Positions 22,311-41,555 of a DNA stretch of 64,000 bases are shown in pieces. Made by a program: the position numbers and the translations under genes. The notes under the pieces were generated by a model, which saw nothing but the letters and a program-made list of their open reading frames with translations, had not been told where the DNA came from and did no database searches. Every line of letters starts with the position of its first letter. Position 1 is the stretch's first letter. Source of the DNA: Antedon bifida (taxonomy: Eukaryota; Echinodermata; Crinoidea; Comatulida; Antedonidae); the NCBI GenBank assembly GCA_963402885.1, contig OY727096.1, positions 1,302,001-1,366,000 on the forward strand, in the 5' to 3' direction.

Positions 22311-22454
22311 CTTAGTTGCCTCAGCCGCGGTAGCATCAGTAAGGGGTCTGTCGTCAAATTTAGGCGGCAAAGACCAGTCGTCTGCTGCTGCTGCAAATAC
22401 CGCGCTCGTCGCCACTATCATGACAACAAGGCAGAGTAGCACTAATTTTTGCAT
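22311..22454 (-). CDS. first coding exon of a small secreted protein (gene incomplete)
   Basis: The 48 codons from ATG 22,454 encode a classic signal peptide: MQKLVLLCLVVMIVATSAVF, then an Ala run with probable cleavage before DDWSLPPKFDDRPLTDATAA. The exon is bounded by an acceptor (TTTAATTACAG, exon start 22,461) and a strong donor (AAG|GTTAGT after 22,311, phase 0). Two upstream non-coding exons fit: one ending at a donor after 23,046, and a 33-bp exon 23,011-22,979 flanked by TTCTTATTAG and AG|GTAAGT. The remaining coding exon or exons must lie at lower coordinates and were not found with confidence. The size and layout would suit a secreted peptide, hormone precursor or defence peptide, but I do not recognise it. 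Confidence 0.6.
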
Positions 22455-22724
22455 TTTTAGTCTGTAATTAAATGAAAACAAAAACATTCAATTCAGAATT
22501 GGTATATTCGTTAAAGCCATCTGATAATTCTAGCAATAGTTAAAAATATGACGCCGATAAAGTGTGGACTATAAGTCTTTGGTTTCGGACACTTTGATAC
22601 AATCGCTTAAATATTATTATCGCAGAAAAAAAGTTAAAACAAAATACTTATATGTAGCCTAATTTATTAAATAAAATGGTCAAGCTTTTACTTCCAAGCT
22701 ATATTTTAACAGTCTGTTAATAAG

Positions 22725-22873
22725 GAAGCCTTGTCTCCAATCAAACTATCTTATGTAAAAAATATGATGTGCCCGTGCCATTAATGGACATGATAATGTC
22801 ATATCACTACCACGTCATTTGAGCATCACTACCTTTTTTTGGTCAAACTAGTTTGAGTGTAGACAGAGCTTTA
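22725..22873 (-). mobile_element. MITE-A copy 13, in the 5' UTR intron of the secreted-protein gene
   Basis: It begins AAGCCTTGTCTCCAATCAAAC and ends TTTGAGTGTAGACAGAGCTTT. It is diverged, with several small losses in both arms. Confidence 0.75.
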
Positions 22874-22978
22874 GTGAAGTTCCAGAAAGTAGAGGGAAAG
22901 TACCGTGCATAGGCTACAAAATCATGTAGGCATAGTGGCCTAATATTAAACCAACTTGTAAAATATGTATAAACTTAC

Positions 22979-23160
22979 CTCAAAAGGATGGCGGCAATTT
23001 TAATTTTACTTCTAATAAGAATGAACAAAATAAGCAGAAACTTACCGTTGCCGTTGCAGTGGTTCCGTACCTAACCAAACCCTTACTCAATTTCTAATGA
23101 AATGCTCCCAATTCACTTTTTATAACTTTACAACCAACATCAGGGTTCACTCACAGTACA
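22979..23160 (-). promoter_or_regulatory. 5' UTR exons and likely promoter side of the secreted-protein gene
   Basis: On the minus strand, CAACG|GTAAG (last exon base 23,046) and GAG|GTAAG (last exon base 22,979) are good donors. The latter ends a 33-bp exon with a pyrimidine-rich acceptor. The start site should lie above 23,046. The OXSR1 start lies about 860 bp further on in the other direction, so the two genes are divergent. Confidence 0.4.
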
Positions 23161-23700
23161 CCCTCTTCTGATTGGTCAAAAAGCATTCGCACTCACGTTG
23201 GCATAGAAACGATATGGCATACGTCATAAGTGCTTTGTTATTATTTGAGCTTATGAAACAATTATCATTCATCTTGTTTGGGTTGATGATAGAAATCGAA
23301 GTATTAAGAAAATATTATCGACTTGCAGAAACGGTATATTGTTCAGCAGGTGTCTGAGTGACATATCTTCTATGCCATTTACATCAGGACGGTCATATCT
23401 TACAGAGATCAAAATTAATCTTAAATTCAGCTGCCATATTCTATACGTAATGATGACGTCATACTAATTATTGCTGTATTAATTTTAACAATAAACTAAT
23501 TGACAATAATTAAAACCAATATTATTTTAAACGATTAATATTTTTGCTATATTGTTTTATCAGACTTCTCTTGTGAGACAATGTGGCGCATGTGGAATTT
23601 GAGTTATGCGCATATTGTTTTTGATTGGCTAGTAGTTATTGGGACGAAAGATTTTTGGAAATTTTAATTTTATAGGATGTTTAAGTATGATCTTACTTTA
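23161..23700. other. non-coding stretch between two divergent genes
   Basis: This sequence separates the divergent secreted-protein and OXSR1 genes. I recognise no repeat or exon in it. Confidence 0.4.
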
Positions 23701-23911
23701 GTACTATAATTATAATATAAGTGCGACGATGAGACTGAGAGCCGATTCGCCGCGAACGATCTGATATACAGTATGACGTATTATATTTGTGGACATGCGT
23801 AAACGAAACCAAAAGCGGGGAGCAGAAGTAACATACAAGCGAACGGTACGAAACGACCGACACACGGTGGTGGCACGGTGGCGGTAATTAATTGATTTTA
23901 TACGGGTCCAA

Positions 23912-32848
<8,937 letters not shown>

Positions 32849-32988
32849 ATTCACCAGAGCTAAGTAAATTCTTAAATATATATTATTTGATAAGACATTT
32901 TAAACAGATGAATCTATTGTGGTTTCTCAATAGTCTTTCAAATCAGTCTATAAAAACAAAGTCTTTACAGTTGCAAATGTTTTAATCA

Positions 32989-32994
32989 ATAAAT
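32989..32994 (+). terminator. candidate OXSR1 polyadenylation signal
   Basis: AATAAA lies 141 bp after the OXSR1 stop, inside TCAATAAATAAGAAATT. It is the first canonical hexamer after the stop that I noticed. Confidence 0.45.
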
Positions 32995-33249
32995 AAGAAA
33001 TTATAAAAAGAGGTGCTCAGAGTAATATCATCATATCATCATGGTCTAACTTCGGTCTAAAATAACATTTATATTGGTTTAAGCTGACCTGATTAAACTG
33101 TATAGGTAATTTTATATTTCCAAATCATGACAGATATAGATACTTGCTGGCCACTAACAATAAAGTGCAAATGAACAACAGCTATTTGAAATGCCTTTGT
33201 AAAATATGGTTGCAAATGTACTATGCGATAACAAACATAAATATCAACT

Positions 33250-33612
33250 TATACCTCTTTTACAATGGCAGCAAAAATGCGGATTTTATCCGGAATTGTG
33301 TAACCCGATTTGTACCAGAGACGCGGAAATGTAGGCCAGTATAAACAAACAGTTTAATAATTTAAGTACCTGTGTACTTGCATGTTCACGGTGTAAACAG
33401 TCCCGCATAGTTTTTTTGTATTATTAAGTAGCAGGTATAATGAACGGTTACTAGGGTGTTTCTTCATTCTCCAGAACATTTACACGGGTTGGTATTTTGC
33501 AGTGTAAATATACGAAACCTGTGTCATTCCCAGGTTAATGAATGTGTGTGAAATTATCCGAACACGACACAGGTTTGTTCTAAGCTAGGCAGTGTAAAAG
33601 AGGTGTTATAAG
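33250..33612. mobile_element. inverted-repeat element, ~360 bp
   Basis: The left end TATACCTCTTTTACAATGGC is matched by the right end GGCAGTGTAAAAGAGGTGTT, and both ends are flanked by TTATA-like sequence. The interior has further partly complementary blocks (ACACGGGTTGGTATTTTGCA; GACACAGGTTTGTTC). It is non-coding and probably a non-autonomous DNA transposon. Confidence 0.6.
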
Positions 33613-34028
33613 AGCTTGAATACAATCTAGATTTATCATGGCAAAATACTAATCAAAACTCCTCTTCTCCAAATAATGACTACAGGTCTTTTTTATATTC
33701 TTAGTTCAATATAAAATTTATTTGCACTGCATTCAATTTATCATTTTTAACGTAAAAAAAAAATGATGTACACTAAACAGGAAAATGACCATAAAGAGAG
33801 TAACTTTTTTTTCTAAAAAGAAAAAGAAATGATTTTTAATTGTTTTAAATTAATATACAAAAGCAGAGAATCTATACTTGTTCGTACTTCTTTCTGTTAG
33901 ATTACATTTGTAGCTAAAAGTAGGACAAGAAAATGCAATTCCATCCAACTGAGTTTAGCCCTGCTTTTGCTAATGAATTGCAGTCCTGTACTAAACACAG
34001 TAAAGCAATTACTTGTAACTTGACTCGC

Positions 34029-34181
34029 TAAAGCTTGGTTCCCACTAGGACGCACCGCAAAGACAAGCTTATTGACCAATGACAAGCGACAGTTTAAATA
34101 ATCCATCGCTTGGGATTTGTCAACTCACTTACATATCATTACGTCCCTGTGTGCTGCGTCTCTAGTGGGAACCAAGCATTA
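34029..34181. mobile_element. MITE-B copy
   Basis: The ends are TAAAGCTTGGTTCCCACTAG and CTAGTGGGAACCAAGCATTA. The arms are worn inside, but the palindrome is clear. Confidence 0.8.
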
Positions 34182-34962
34182 CTCGTCCTCACTACTGATT
34201 TCATCAGGTCATCATTGACTGGTTTCAGTTGACGTATGCATTGCTTAATAATATCTTATTTACATTTAATAAGTAGTTAAATTAATAAATATTATAAATA
34301 CTAAAGGACACTTAGCAGGTACTCTACCCTCAGACCATTAGGATCAGGTACCTCCTGATTGGTTAATTTTTTTCAATCCCTCAATTTATTTTAGCTTCTA
34401 TTTCACAATTCTCAGAATAGCATGAAAAACACAAACATGTTAGTGAACAATATAAGATGATCATGTGTATACGGCTGTCTTTGCTTTATTCAATTGTTCT
34501 CTCATTCAAAACTTTGCTAGTGAGTCGTGAATAGAAAAAACATTCTCATCCACCTTGTATTTTAAGTCATGATTTTAACTATGGTAATAATGTGTATTTA
34601 TGAAGAAAAAAGTTAATGAATTATGAAATAAATGAAGGGAGATTTTATAATTGTTTTACAGTAGTGAGATTGAATGTTTGTCTTTTAACTAACCATAATA
34701 ATTATTTTAATTTGTAGTTTGTGTTTTTCAAAATTTGAGTGTGCAAGTATTTTTCAGCATTAGCCTATCCGATGTAATTTATATAATATCTCTCAATCAT
34801 GCCTGTATATGTAAATACAGTTTGGTTTGAACAAAATATTTCAAATTTAAATTCTATCTAGTTGATTGATTATCATACGAAAATAGCACAAAATGTACAC
34901 ATTTCTAACCTAAAACCAGTCATGGCAGTGAAATAAATGTATATAAATATATGAATAAATCT
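34182..34962. other. intergenic, nothing recognised
   Basis: AT-rich sequence between transposon copies. I see no exon or repeat that I can name. Confidence 0.45.
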
Positions 34963-35089
34963 TAAGCTCTGTTTACACTATCAAACTTTATATGACAAAA
35001 AAATGTACTGTTGCCATATATGGATATGATGATGTCATACCACTACCATATTTAAGCATATCACTACCATATTTGGGCACATCACACTT
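34963..35089 (-). mobile_element. MITE-A copy 19, right end lost
   Basis: TTAAGCTCTGTTTACACTATC starts a copy that stops after CCATATTTGGGCACATCACA. The second terminal repeat is missing. It lies about 180 bp beyond the 3' end of the first TPR-TIR gene. Confidence 0.8.
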
Positions 35090-35266
35090 AGAGATCATTA
35101 AGAAGTGCACAATCACATGGACACGTGACCAAATTATGAATGGCCACATTTAATATTTTTACTGAGGAATAAAGAGTCGACAGATAAACAGAGGTCGTTT
35201 GATTATCAATTTTTTGATCAAGTATTTTCATCAACCAATAATAAACAACATTACATTTCTAATTCG

Positions 35267-37135
35267 TTACGATGTTTTTAATTGGCTAATTTGAGTTGTT
35301 ACAAAGTCGTAAAGTCGCTGCCAATCTATGACGCCATCATTACATCTTATCAACCTTTCACTAAAGGGCTGCAGTTCATTGGGAACTTCACACTGTTCGA
35401 TCATTATTTGTAACACTTTGTAATTTGGTAAACGGTCTATAGCATCATGTAAAGCAAAACTAAGTTCATACTTAATCCAAGAAGATACTTTAAAATTAGG
35501 TGATAAGATAACTATAATATATCTACTATTAAACATTGCATCAACCCTTGCGTATACATTGTATTTCCCGACTTCTCTATCTCTCCAATGTAAGTAACCT
35601 TTCAAATTATGTTCAGATTCTAGCTTTGGTATAAGATTTTCAATGACCCACTTTTGATCATATTCACATGATATTACATAGAAATCATGTTTGTAGGTTG
35701 GCGATTCATGAGTAGTTTGACTAACTTCGCTAATTAGCTGCCTGTATGTAGGCCTATTTGATTGTCGATGACTTGCTAGAGTATCTCCGTGATCTTCACT
35801 CATTCTACGTAATAATTGTATACCTCCATCTTCATCCGTTAACTTTAAGCATCTTTCCCACCGTTTGTACGTTTCTATAGGGTTAAAATAATCGTCACTA
35901 TCCGTCAATTTGACAGCTTCGGCGAAATCCAATTTGGCCATGCCAAGCAATTTTTTAGCTGCTTCTGAATCTCTAGGATTCTTTGAAAGTATTTCTTTTG
36001 CTTGTAGTAAACAAACGTAGCCGTGATCAGAGTAATCAGCGTGTGTAGTTTTTAATGTATACGCTTGTTTAAAAGAATCTTTGGCAGATAACAAGTGTTT
36101 CACATCTTCAGAACCTTCGTACATTTTTAAGTAAAGCCTACCCATATGTCTATGCCCAAACCACGATTCTTCCTCTTTAAGTGATTCTTCGAACAACTTT
36201 TCGGCTTCTTCCAAATTGTCCAGGTGAATGTACTCTGATGCAACGCGTCGGAGAACATTAGCATCCGTCTTATCTATTGAGAGACCCTTGGCTAGACATC
36301 CACATGGATCCAAGTTAAGGTCCGCGAACCGCTTGCAGTACTCTAAGTATGGAGTACTTTCTCCTATTTTGTCATCAAATGATGTCTTAAGCCGCAATAG
36401 TATAGCAATGAAAATATACGATAGTGCTTTACAGTCTTTCGGAGATTTAGGAATATCTATAACATCAAGGAAACTATTTATAGTTTCACCGAGTAATTCA
36501 TTTGAATGCTGTATTTCAGTATCATCCAAAATAGCAAATTCAGTTTTCTGAGCATATTGGCGATACAACCCCAAACTATAATCAAACATAATCTCCCCTC
36601 GTTCTATTTCTATGTCGGAATCTTCATTCCGTTTTACCTTTCCAATGTGATATTTCGCCTTTTCTAGAAATTCAAAATAGGTGAATTGGCGCTTATCCTG
36701 TTCAAAATGACGTATGATATGGGCTTTATCGCAGTAGGCCCTCGCCAGCGCCAAATCACATTTGTCATTCATAATTTTCTTCAACTTCCTACTATAGTCT
36801 TTAGCTTTGATGTGGTCGAGTGTATGTTCATAATAATATGTAATATCCGCCAATGCTGTAATATTTTCTTCATCATCTTTTAGTACTTGTAGTAAATACG
36901 TTTCACTTTCTTGTTTTGTTTCGGAGTCTTTAGCTGCTTTAAATAAAATAGCTGCATACATAGTTTTCATAGTCTGATAGTACAGTGGTCTAAGTTTACA
37001 ACGTTCCTTTAGTTTTTCTAACTTGTTATACACTGATCTTGTCTCAATATCGTTTTTAATCCGGTCCAATGGAACATCTTTATCTAAAATTTTAAAATGC
37101 CCGAATTCACACTCGACATCATCAAGTGACGCCAT
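35267..37135 (-). CDS. TPR-TIR protein, type 1 (622 aa, intronless)
   Basis: A single uninterrupted frame starts at ATG 37,135 (MASLDDVE). Residues ~35-440 are helical tetratricopeptide-like repeats, with marks such as RAYCDKAHIIRHFEQDKRQF and SWFGHRHMGRLYLKMYE. Residues ~481-612 form a TIR domain: box 1 YKHDFYVISCEYDQKWV, a BB-loop RDREVGKY (the usual Pro is absent), DAMFNSRYIIVILSPNF, then SSWIKYELSFAL with Glu557 at the position used by catalytic TIR NADases but also kept in Toll-like receptor TIRs. By family knowledge TIR domains pair with other TIRs in Toll/IL-1 signalling or cleave NAD+; which applies here is unknown. There is no signal peptide or membrane segment, so it should be cytosolic. 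It is homologous along its length to the protein at 45,998-47,827. Its 5' flank and start are duplicated at 42.3 kb. Confidence 0.9.
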   Translation of the reverse strand: MASLDDVECEFGHFKILDKDVPLDRIKNDIETRSVYNKLEKLKERCKLRPLYYQTMKTMYAAILFKAAKDSETKQESETYLLQVLKDDEENITALADITYYYEHTLDHIKAKDYSRKLKKIMNDKCDLALARAYCDKAHIIRHFEQDKRQFTYFEFLEKAKYHIGKVKRNEDSDIEIERGEIMFDYSLGLYRQYAQKTEFAILDDTEIQHSNELLGETINSFLDVIDIPKSPKDCKALSYIFIAILLRLKTSFDDKIGESTPYLEYCKRFADLNLDPCGCLAKGLSIDKTDANVLRRVASEYIHLDNLEEAEKLFEESLKEEESWFGHRHMGRLYLKMYEGSEDVKHLLSAKDSFKQAYTLKTTHADYSDHGYVCLLQAKEILSKNPRDSEAAKKLLGMAKLDFAEAVKLTDSDDYFNPIETYKRWERCLKLTDEDGGIQLLRRMSEDHGDTLASHRQSNRPTYRQLISEVSQTTHESPTYKHDFYVISCEYDQKWVIENLIPKLESEHNLKGYLHWRDREVGKYNVYARVDAMFNSRYIIVILSPNFKVSSWIKYELSFALHDAIDRLPNYKVLQIMIEQCEVPNELQPFSERLIRCNDGVIDWQRLYDFVTTQISQLKTS

Positions 37136-38683
37136 CTTTGTAAAATATCAACACAATTAATATTTCGGTGAAGCACATCACGTCTGCTTGTATCAGTATG
37201 GATACACTTCTTTAATGTCATTCATGGAGTTGTATATACACATCCGATTCAAAGGAAATTGTACAGCTAAAATATCGGTAGTTGACACGGATGTATTACG
37301 CTTATATATAAACTATGTATTTCTGAATCCATTCACCTCGATTTGTTTGTCGATTGTGGCCTGGTCCATCCACCCATAATCCACAATAACATATGGACTA
37401 CAAAGTAGACACATTTTACTAATACTAACATCTCTTTTCAATTTTACTCAATAACTCATGCTTGTTCGGTAAATAGGCCTATACACCGATGAGTCAGTCG
37501 TTCCGTCTGAAACAAACCTGGTTTTTCCGACACTGATATAAATAGTTTACCTAACCTTTTCTTCCTTCCAACCCATCAAACTCGTGATGTATTCATCGTT
37601 GTTGGTAACTTGATTATTCATTGTGTAGGTATTTATTTTATATTGAGACATAGTTTTGTGGAAATGGGATTTCTGTTTTGTTTGAAATTTACGTCATGAT
37701 GGGCATGCGTGACGATTTGGTTACCAAGACCAAACGGTTAATGATGCATATAATTAATGCAGTGAATATTCTGAATGTGTATTGAAATAGATCTTTGGGA
37801 CCCAACCAAGTTTCTCCTTAAAGGACAACTTTACCGAGAACCATATTTTAACAACTTATTAAGGATGTACATATGATTTCAGAATAATCGCGATATTTAC
37901 GATATCGCCGTACGCGCTCACCGTACAGCCGTCGCCGCAAATTGATGTGACGTCACAAGTGTATAGCAAAATCTACCTCATGAGTTTTCACTGTTGTTAA
38001 CATAGAATAGATAGGTACCGTCACTTCAATTGCTGATTTGACCTGTATTAGGCTTACATTTGCCAAAATGTTTAGTCTGGTAGTTTGAAGAAACACTTCA
38101 TTATCCAGATATACAAAAGAAACAATAAAACATTTCAAAATTTATATTTTTTACGATTGATTTTAAAAAATGTGTTTAACTAGACATTTTCGCGCTTGGC
38201 CAAAAACATGACGCATGATGCCCTGGAATCATTCAACCATATCGATTTTTTTTAATACGATCGCGCTGCGATTGTTGGTGAATATTAAATAATAAAGACG
38301 ATGATGTTTATAGAAATCAACCGGCGGCCAAAATAATCAGACCGACTCGATACCTAGCTAGTAGTGTGCCTAGCCTAGGCCTAGGAGGCTAGGCATACGG
38401 CAACCGAGTAGGCATATCAATAGGCTGCAGAATCATCTACACACACCGACATGACCCGTCGCGTGTCACACCACAGGAACGTTTTGAGTGTGATATGGTT
38501 GAGTGATTCCATGGCGTCATCACATACGCTGTTAAAATATGGTTCTTGTCCTTTAATAGGGGTGTCTCCAGAATAGGTATTGGATTTTCCTTAGTTCGTT
38601 TCAGGAAGGTGTTCCTTTGAAAGAGGTGTCCCAACTTGCCAACTATGTTTCGTCCTAAGTTACTTGATGGTGGGATAGTAAAG
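37136..38683. repeat. segmental duplication, copy 1: 5' flank of the type 1 TPR-TIR gene
   Basis: Blocks here are repeated in the same order at 42,315-43,030. They include TTGTACAGCTAAAATATC, GTAGTTGACACGG, TTGAAATTTACGTCATGATG, TGGGACCCAACCAAGTTTC and TATGTTTCGTCCTAAGTTAC. Identity between copies is high in blocks, broken by insertions and deletions. A small TAGGCCTAGG-rich patch lies at 38,350-38,420. No exon was recognised. Confidence 0.75.
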
Positions 38684-38738
38684 TAAAGCTCTGTCTACAC
38701 TATCAAACTTTATGTGACAAAAATGTGATGTGCCCATG
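38684..38738 (-). mobile_element. MITE-A fragment (left end only)
   Basis: TAAAGCTCTGTCTACACTAT to GTGATGTGCCCATG, then ordinary duplicated sequence. The rest of the element is gone. Confidence 0.75.
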
Positions 38739-38775
38739 CAACCAGCATTCTCAGTTATACTTTACACAACTTATA

Positions 38776-39255
38776 CCCTGGAAACGCACTGTTTAGAAAT
38801 AACGTCAGACTATTTTTGACATGATCGTTAAACTGTTGATAGTTTGTTTTTCAGCTTCTTATTGCGTCTTGTTTTAAGTTGGTCTTCTTATTATGCCAAA
38901 TAAAAACAATTGTTAGTTTCACGTCCGGGATTTGAAAGTTTGTTTTTAGGAGGGACTTTACTTATTAGTTATTATCTATCTTTTGACAAACTAAAAATGG
39001 TGCTACGTAACCATTATGTTTCAACTGATATCATAACACATTTATAGATATATGTTATGGTTATTTCTATTGATCATTATTATTAATATTTATTAGCAAG
39101 TGTACCGATGCATGAATTACTTCATGTGACATCACAATTGTCGAGCGTCATCACCGACTGATGATATACGCATTCAGGTTTATTAGGATATTAATCATCA
39201 GTTATCCTTTTTACTTTTAAATGTCTTAGTAACATATCACGCTTGGTATATAAGG
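38776..39255. repeat. segmental duplication, copy 1: 3' side
   Basis: This matches blocks at 44,170-44,215, 45,121-45,280 and 45,760-46,010. Shared text includes TACCCTGGAAACGC, CAGCTTCTTATTGCGTCTTG, ATTGTTAGTTTCACGTCCGG, GATGCATGAATTACTTCATG and AGGATATTAATCATCAGT. Copy 2 carries extra insertions of about 900 and 440 bp relative to this one. Confidence 0.75.
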
Positions 39256-39265
39256 TCCACACAAA
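39239..39265 (-). pseudogene. relic of the last codons of a type 2 TPR-TIR gene
   Basis: On the minus strand GACCTTATATACCAAGCGTGA encodes DLIYQA-stop, matching the DLKYQA-stop end of the gene at 45,998-47,827. It lies at the exact place expected from the aligned duplicate flanks. Upstream of it (above about 39,265) similarity ends. Almost the whole coding region of this duplicate has therefore been lost or replaced. Confidence 0.6.
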
Positions 39266-39859
39266 CTTACACTAGCAATTATCCCCGCCCAGGCAGGTTT
39301 CAAATTTAGTTTGACCTCCACCCCTCTACAATCACCCCCTCACACTTGGGTGATTTAAAAAAAAAATTCCTTCCCAGTACAATGTTCAACAACTTTACCT
39401 TCACAATGATAGGCCAAGAGGATGATACATAGCTATACTATGGTTCACTTTGCAAATTGTTTATATGAATAGGTGTCATATTGGCTACTGATTAACATAT
39501 CTAATTTTGATACAGCTGAATTACCTCTGCTCCAGCCTTTTTTCTCCTCTCCCCATCCCCACCACAATCAACAAACCTTAACTGCTCCCAGGACATAGTT
39601 TAAATGTAGTAACTGTTCCCAGTACAATTCCAATCATGTTGTACTTCATTACCCACGAAACGCCAGTAACACCGCCCTCCCCCTCCCTACACACCTTATA
39701 CTGGGTGATGTGTTTAAGACGTTTCCACTACAAATGATTTCGAGCCATCACTCCCAATCCATAACCCCTTAGTGGCAGTTTTCAAAGTTGTTGATTGAAT
39801 TTATACTAATAAACAGTATTAAAGTAACTAAAGATGTATACTATACATTACAATGTAAC
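39266..39859. other. intergenic, pyrimidine/purine-biased, nothing recognised
   Basis: Several C-rich stretches (CCACCCCTCTACAATCACCC) lie between the duplication end and the death-domain gene. I see no gene. Confidence 0.4.
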
Positions 39860-40953
39860 TTAACTTCGCACGACACCTGATGTGTACGGCGATACCCATT
39901 CAGCTTCCCTAAGAAGTTCTGCTTGTCTCAGTTTTTCATTTAACATATTACAAAACTCGTAAGGAGTTTTGTATGTTTTGTCTAATAACATTAGCAGGTT
40001 TAATGTTGGGTCTTTAACATTAATTCTCATCTTTTCGATCGTGTCAGCTTTGATTCCCATTGCGTCAGCTAAAGCTCTCCAATCAAGTGGGCCATTTTTA
40101 CCTTCCCTTTCCACGTCAAGATTTGTCATTAAACGGTGACAGACTTCTTCTGGGAGTTTAGTATAAAAGGAATGTTGTGTATCTCCGGCAATTCGACGGC
40201 ACATTTGAAGATTGAAGTCAACATCATCGGCAGGCGGCGGTACCTGAAAGAATTGAATGATACAACACTAAATGTACCATGATACTCAAGTACATTAATG
40301 CCAAAAAGGCTTATATACAAAAAAGTTTGAGGTGGTTATTATTAATAATACAGTGTGAATGAGGCTTTAGTCAGTTTTTGTTGGAATAATATCAGGCTTA
40401 GCAAGCTTTACATTTTCTTTAAAAAAAAGAGGAGCCAGATTAGTTTAAAAATGTGATGTGCCCATATATGGACATGAGGATGTCATATCACTACTATATT
40501 TGGGCATATCACTACTTTATTTGGTCACATCACACTTTTTTTGTCAAAATAGTTTGATAGTGTAGACAGAGCTTTAGACATCTAATTTTTGTTTCAGTTA
40601 ATTCTGTACTGTTTTCCTACTATTTGATTTGCAGCAATATTCATCGGTATTACCGTTTTGTTTCACTTTCATATCGTGCTGATTTTGACATTTTGACAAA
40701 AAATATTTCGATCTGACTAAATAACCAGTCTATTACAATACGTATGCCCAGAAATCTACAAAGTTTTATTTCAACATACTGGCCGCGTCGTCGTCAGAAC
40801 AAAAATGCAAAGATTAAACCGCTTTCTTACCATTTCATCTTCGTATGATGACTGCCATCCATCCTTTCGAAGCGTCTTTTCATAAACAGTGCCTTGCTCG
40901 TCTTGAATAGGCTCTGGTGGTTCAAAATCTAAATTATTAGATAATTCTTCCAT
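39860..40953 (-). CDS. small death-domain protein (two exons, 168 aa)
   Basis: Exon 1 is 40,953-40,831 (41 codons, MEELSNNLDFEPPEPIQDEQ..., donor GAAATG|GTAAGA, phase 0). Exon 2 is 40,243-39,860, opened by acceptor TTCAATTCTTTCAG, with a stop after GVVRS. Exon 2 carries a death-fold segment: LPEEVCHRLMTNLD, the family-typical DWRALADAMGI, IEKMRINVKDPTLNLLMLLD and a last helix, roughly residues 68-155. Death domains make homotypic contacts in receptor and adaptor complexes such as MyD88/IRAK, Unc5 or NF-kappaB p105; this short protein looks like a free-standing adaptor or decoy. It lies on the same strand as the TPR-TIR genes, between them. Whether it is closest to MyD88, Unc5-like or another family cannot be decided by eye. 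The intron carries a MITE-A. Confidence 0.82.
40445..40576 (-). mobile_element. MITE-A copy, left end lost, intron of the death-domain gene
   Basis: ATGTGATGTGCCCATATATG through TTTGATAGTGTAGACAGAGC. The left terminal repeat is not recognisable. Confidence 0.8.
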
Positions 40954-41339
40954 GGTTTTACTGGTTCATACGGAAATAGTGAGAGAAAATTTGATTCGTT
41001 TCTATACTGAATTCCATCCATTCAATCATTAAAATACGGTTTTTTATACAAAAAAAAGGATGAATTGAAACAGTGGAGTAAACATAGATACAGTTCACCG
41101 AGAACCAAGGCGCAGTATTGGTCCTTTTGCCGGTAGTCACTGCTATTGACAGTGTTAAAAAATAGGAGGAAATTTACTACTTAGCTTAATGCTGCTCTAT
41201 TCTTACATGATGTACACTTACTTACATTTTGCTGCTGGACTTTATTGCGATTGTGCTTAAGCTGTTAATTTTGCTTAATCACAGTAAGATGCAACGGTGA
41301 GTTGAATAATTGCTAATGTGCAAAGACTATTTTCTCTGA

Positions 41340-41555
41340 GTTCAGTTTCAGCAGCTTAAACAACACTTTACATCATGTCATAATATATTAGCAGTTTCAG
41401 CACATATTAAAAGTTGTAACAACTTAAGCAATACATTACAGCGTGTCAGAATACATTTAGCAATTTCAGGACATACAGTATTAGGCCTATAAGTTGTAAC
41501 AGATTAAGCAAGTAATTTATTAGCAGTTTCAGCATCTTAAGCACAGCATGTTAGA
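41340..41555. repeat. degenerate tandem repeat, TTAGCAGTTTCAGCA type
   Basis: At least four units of about 60-80 bp each contain TTTCAGCA- or TTTCAGGACATA-like starts followed by a CTTAAGCA-like stretch. The array ends at the stop side of the rearranged TIR gene, that is at its breakpoint. Confidence 0.6.
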
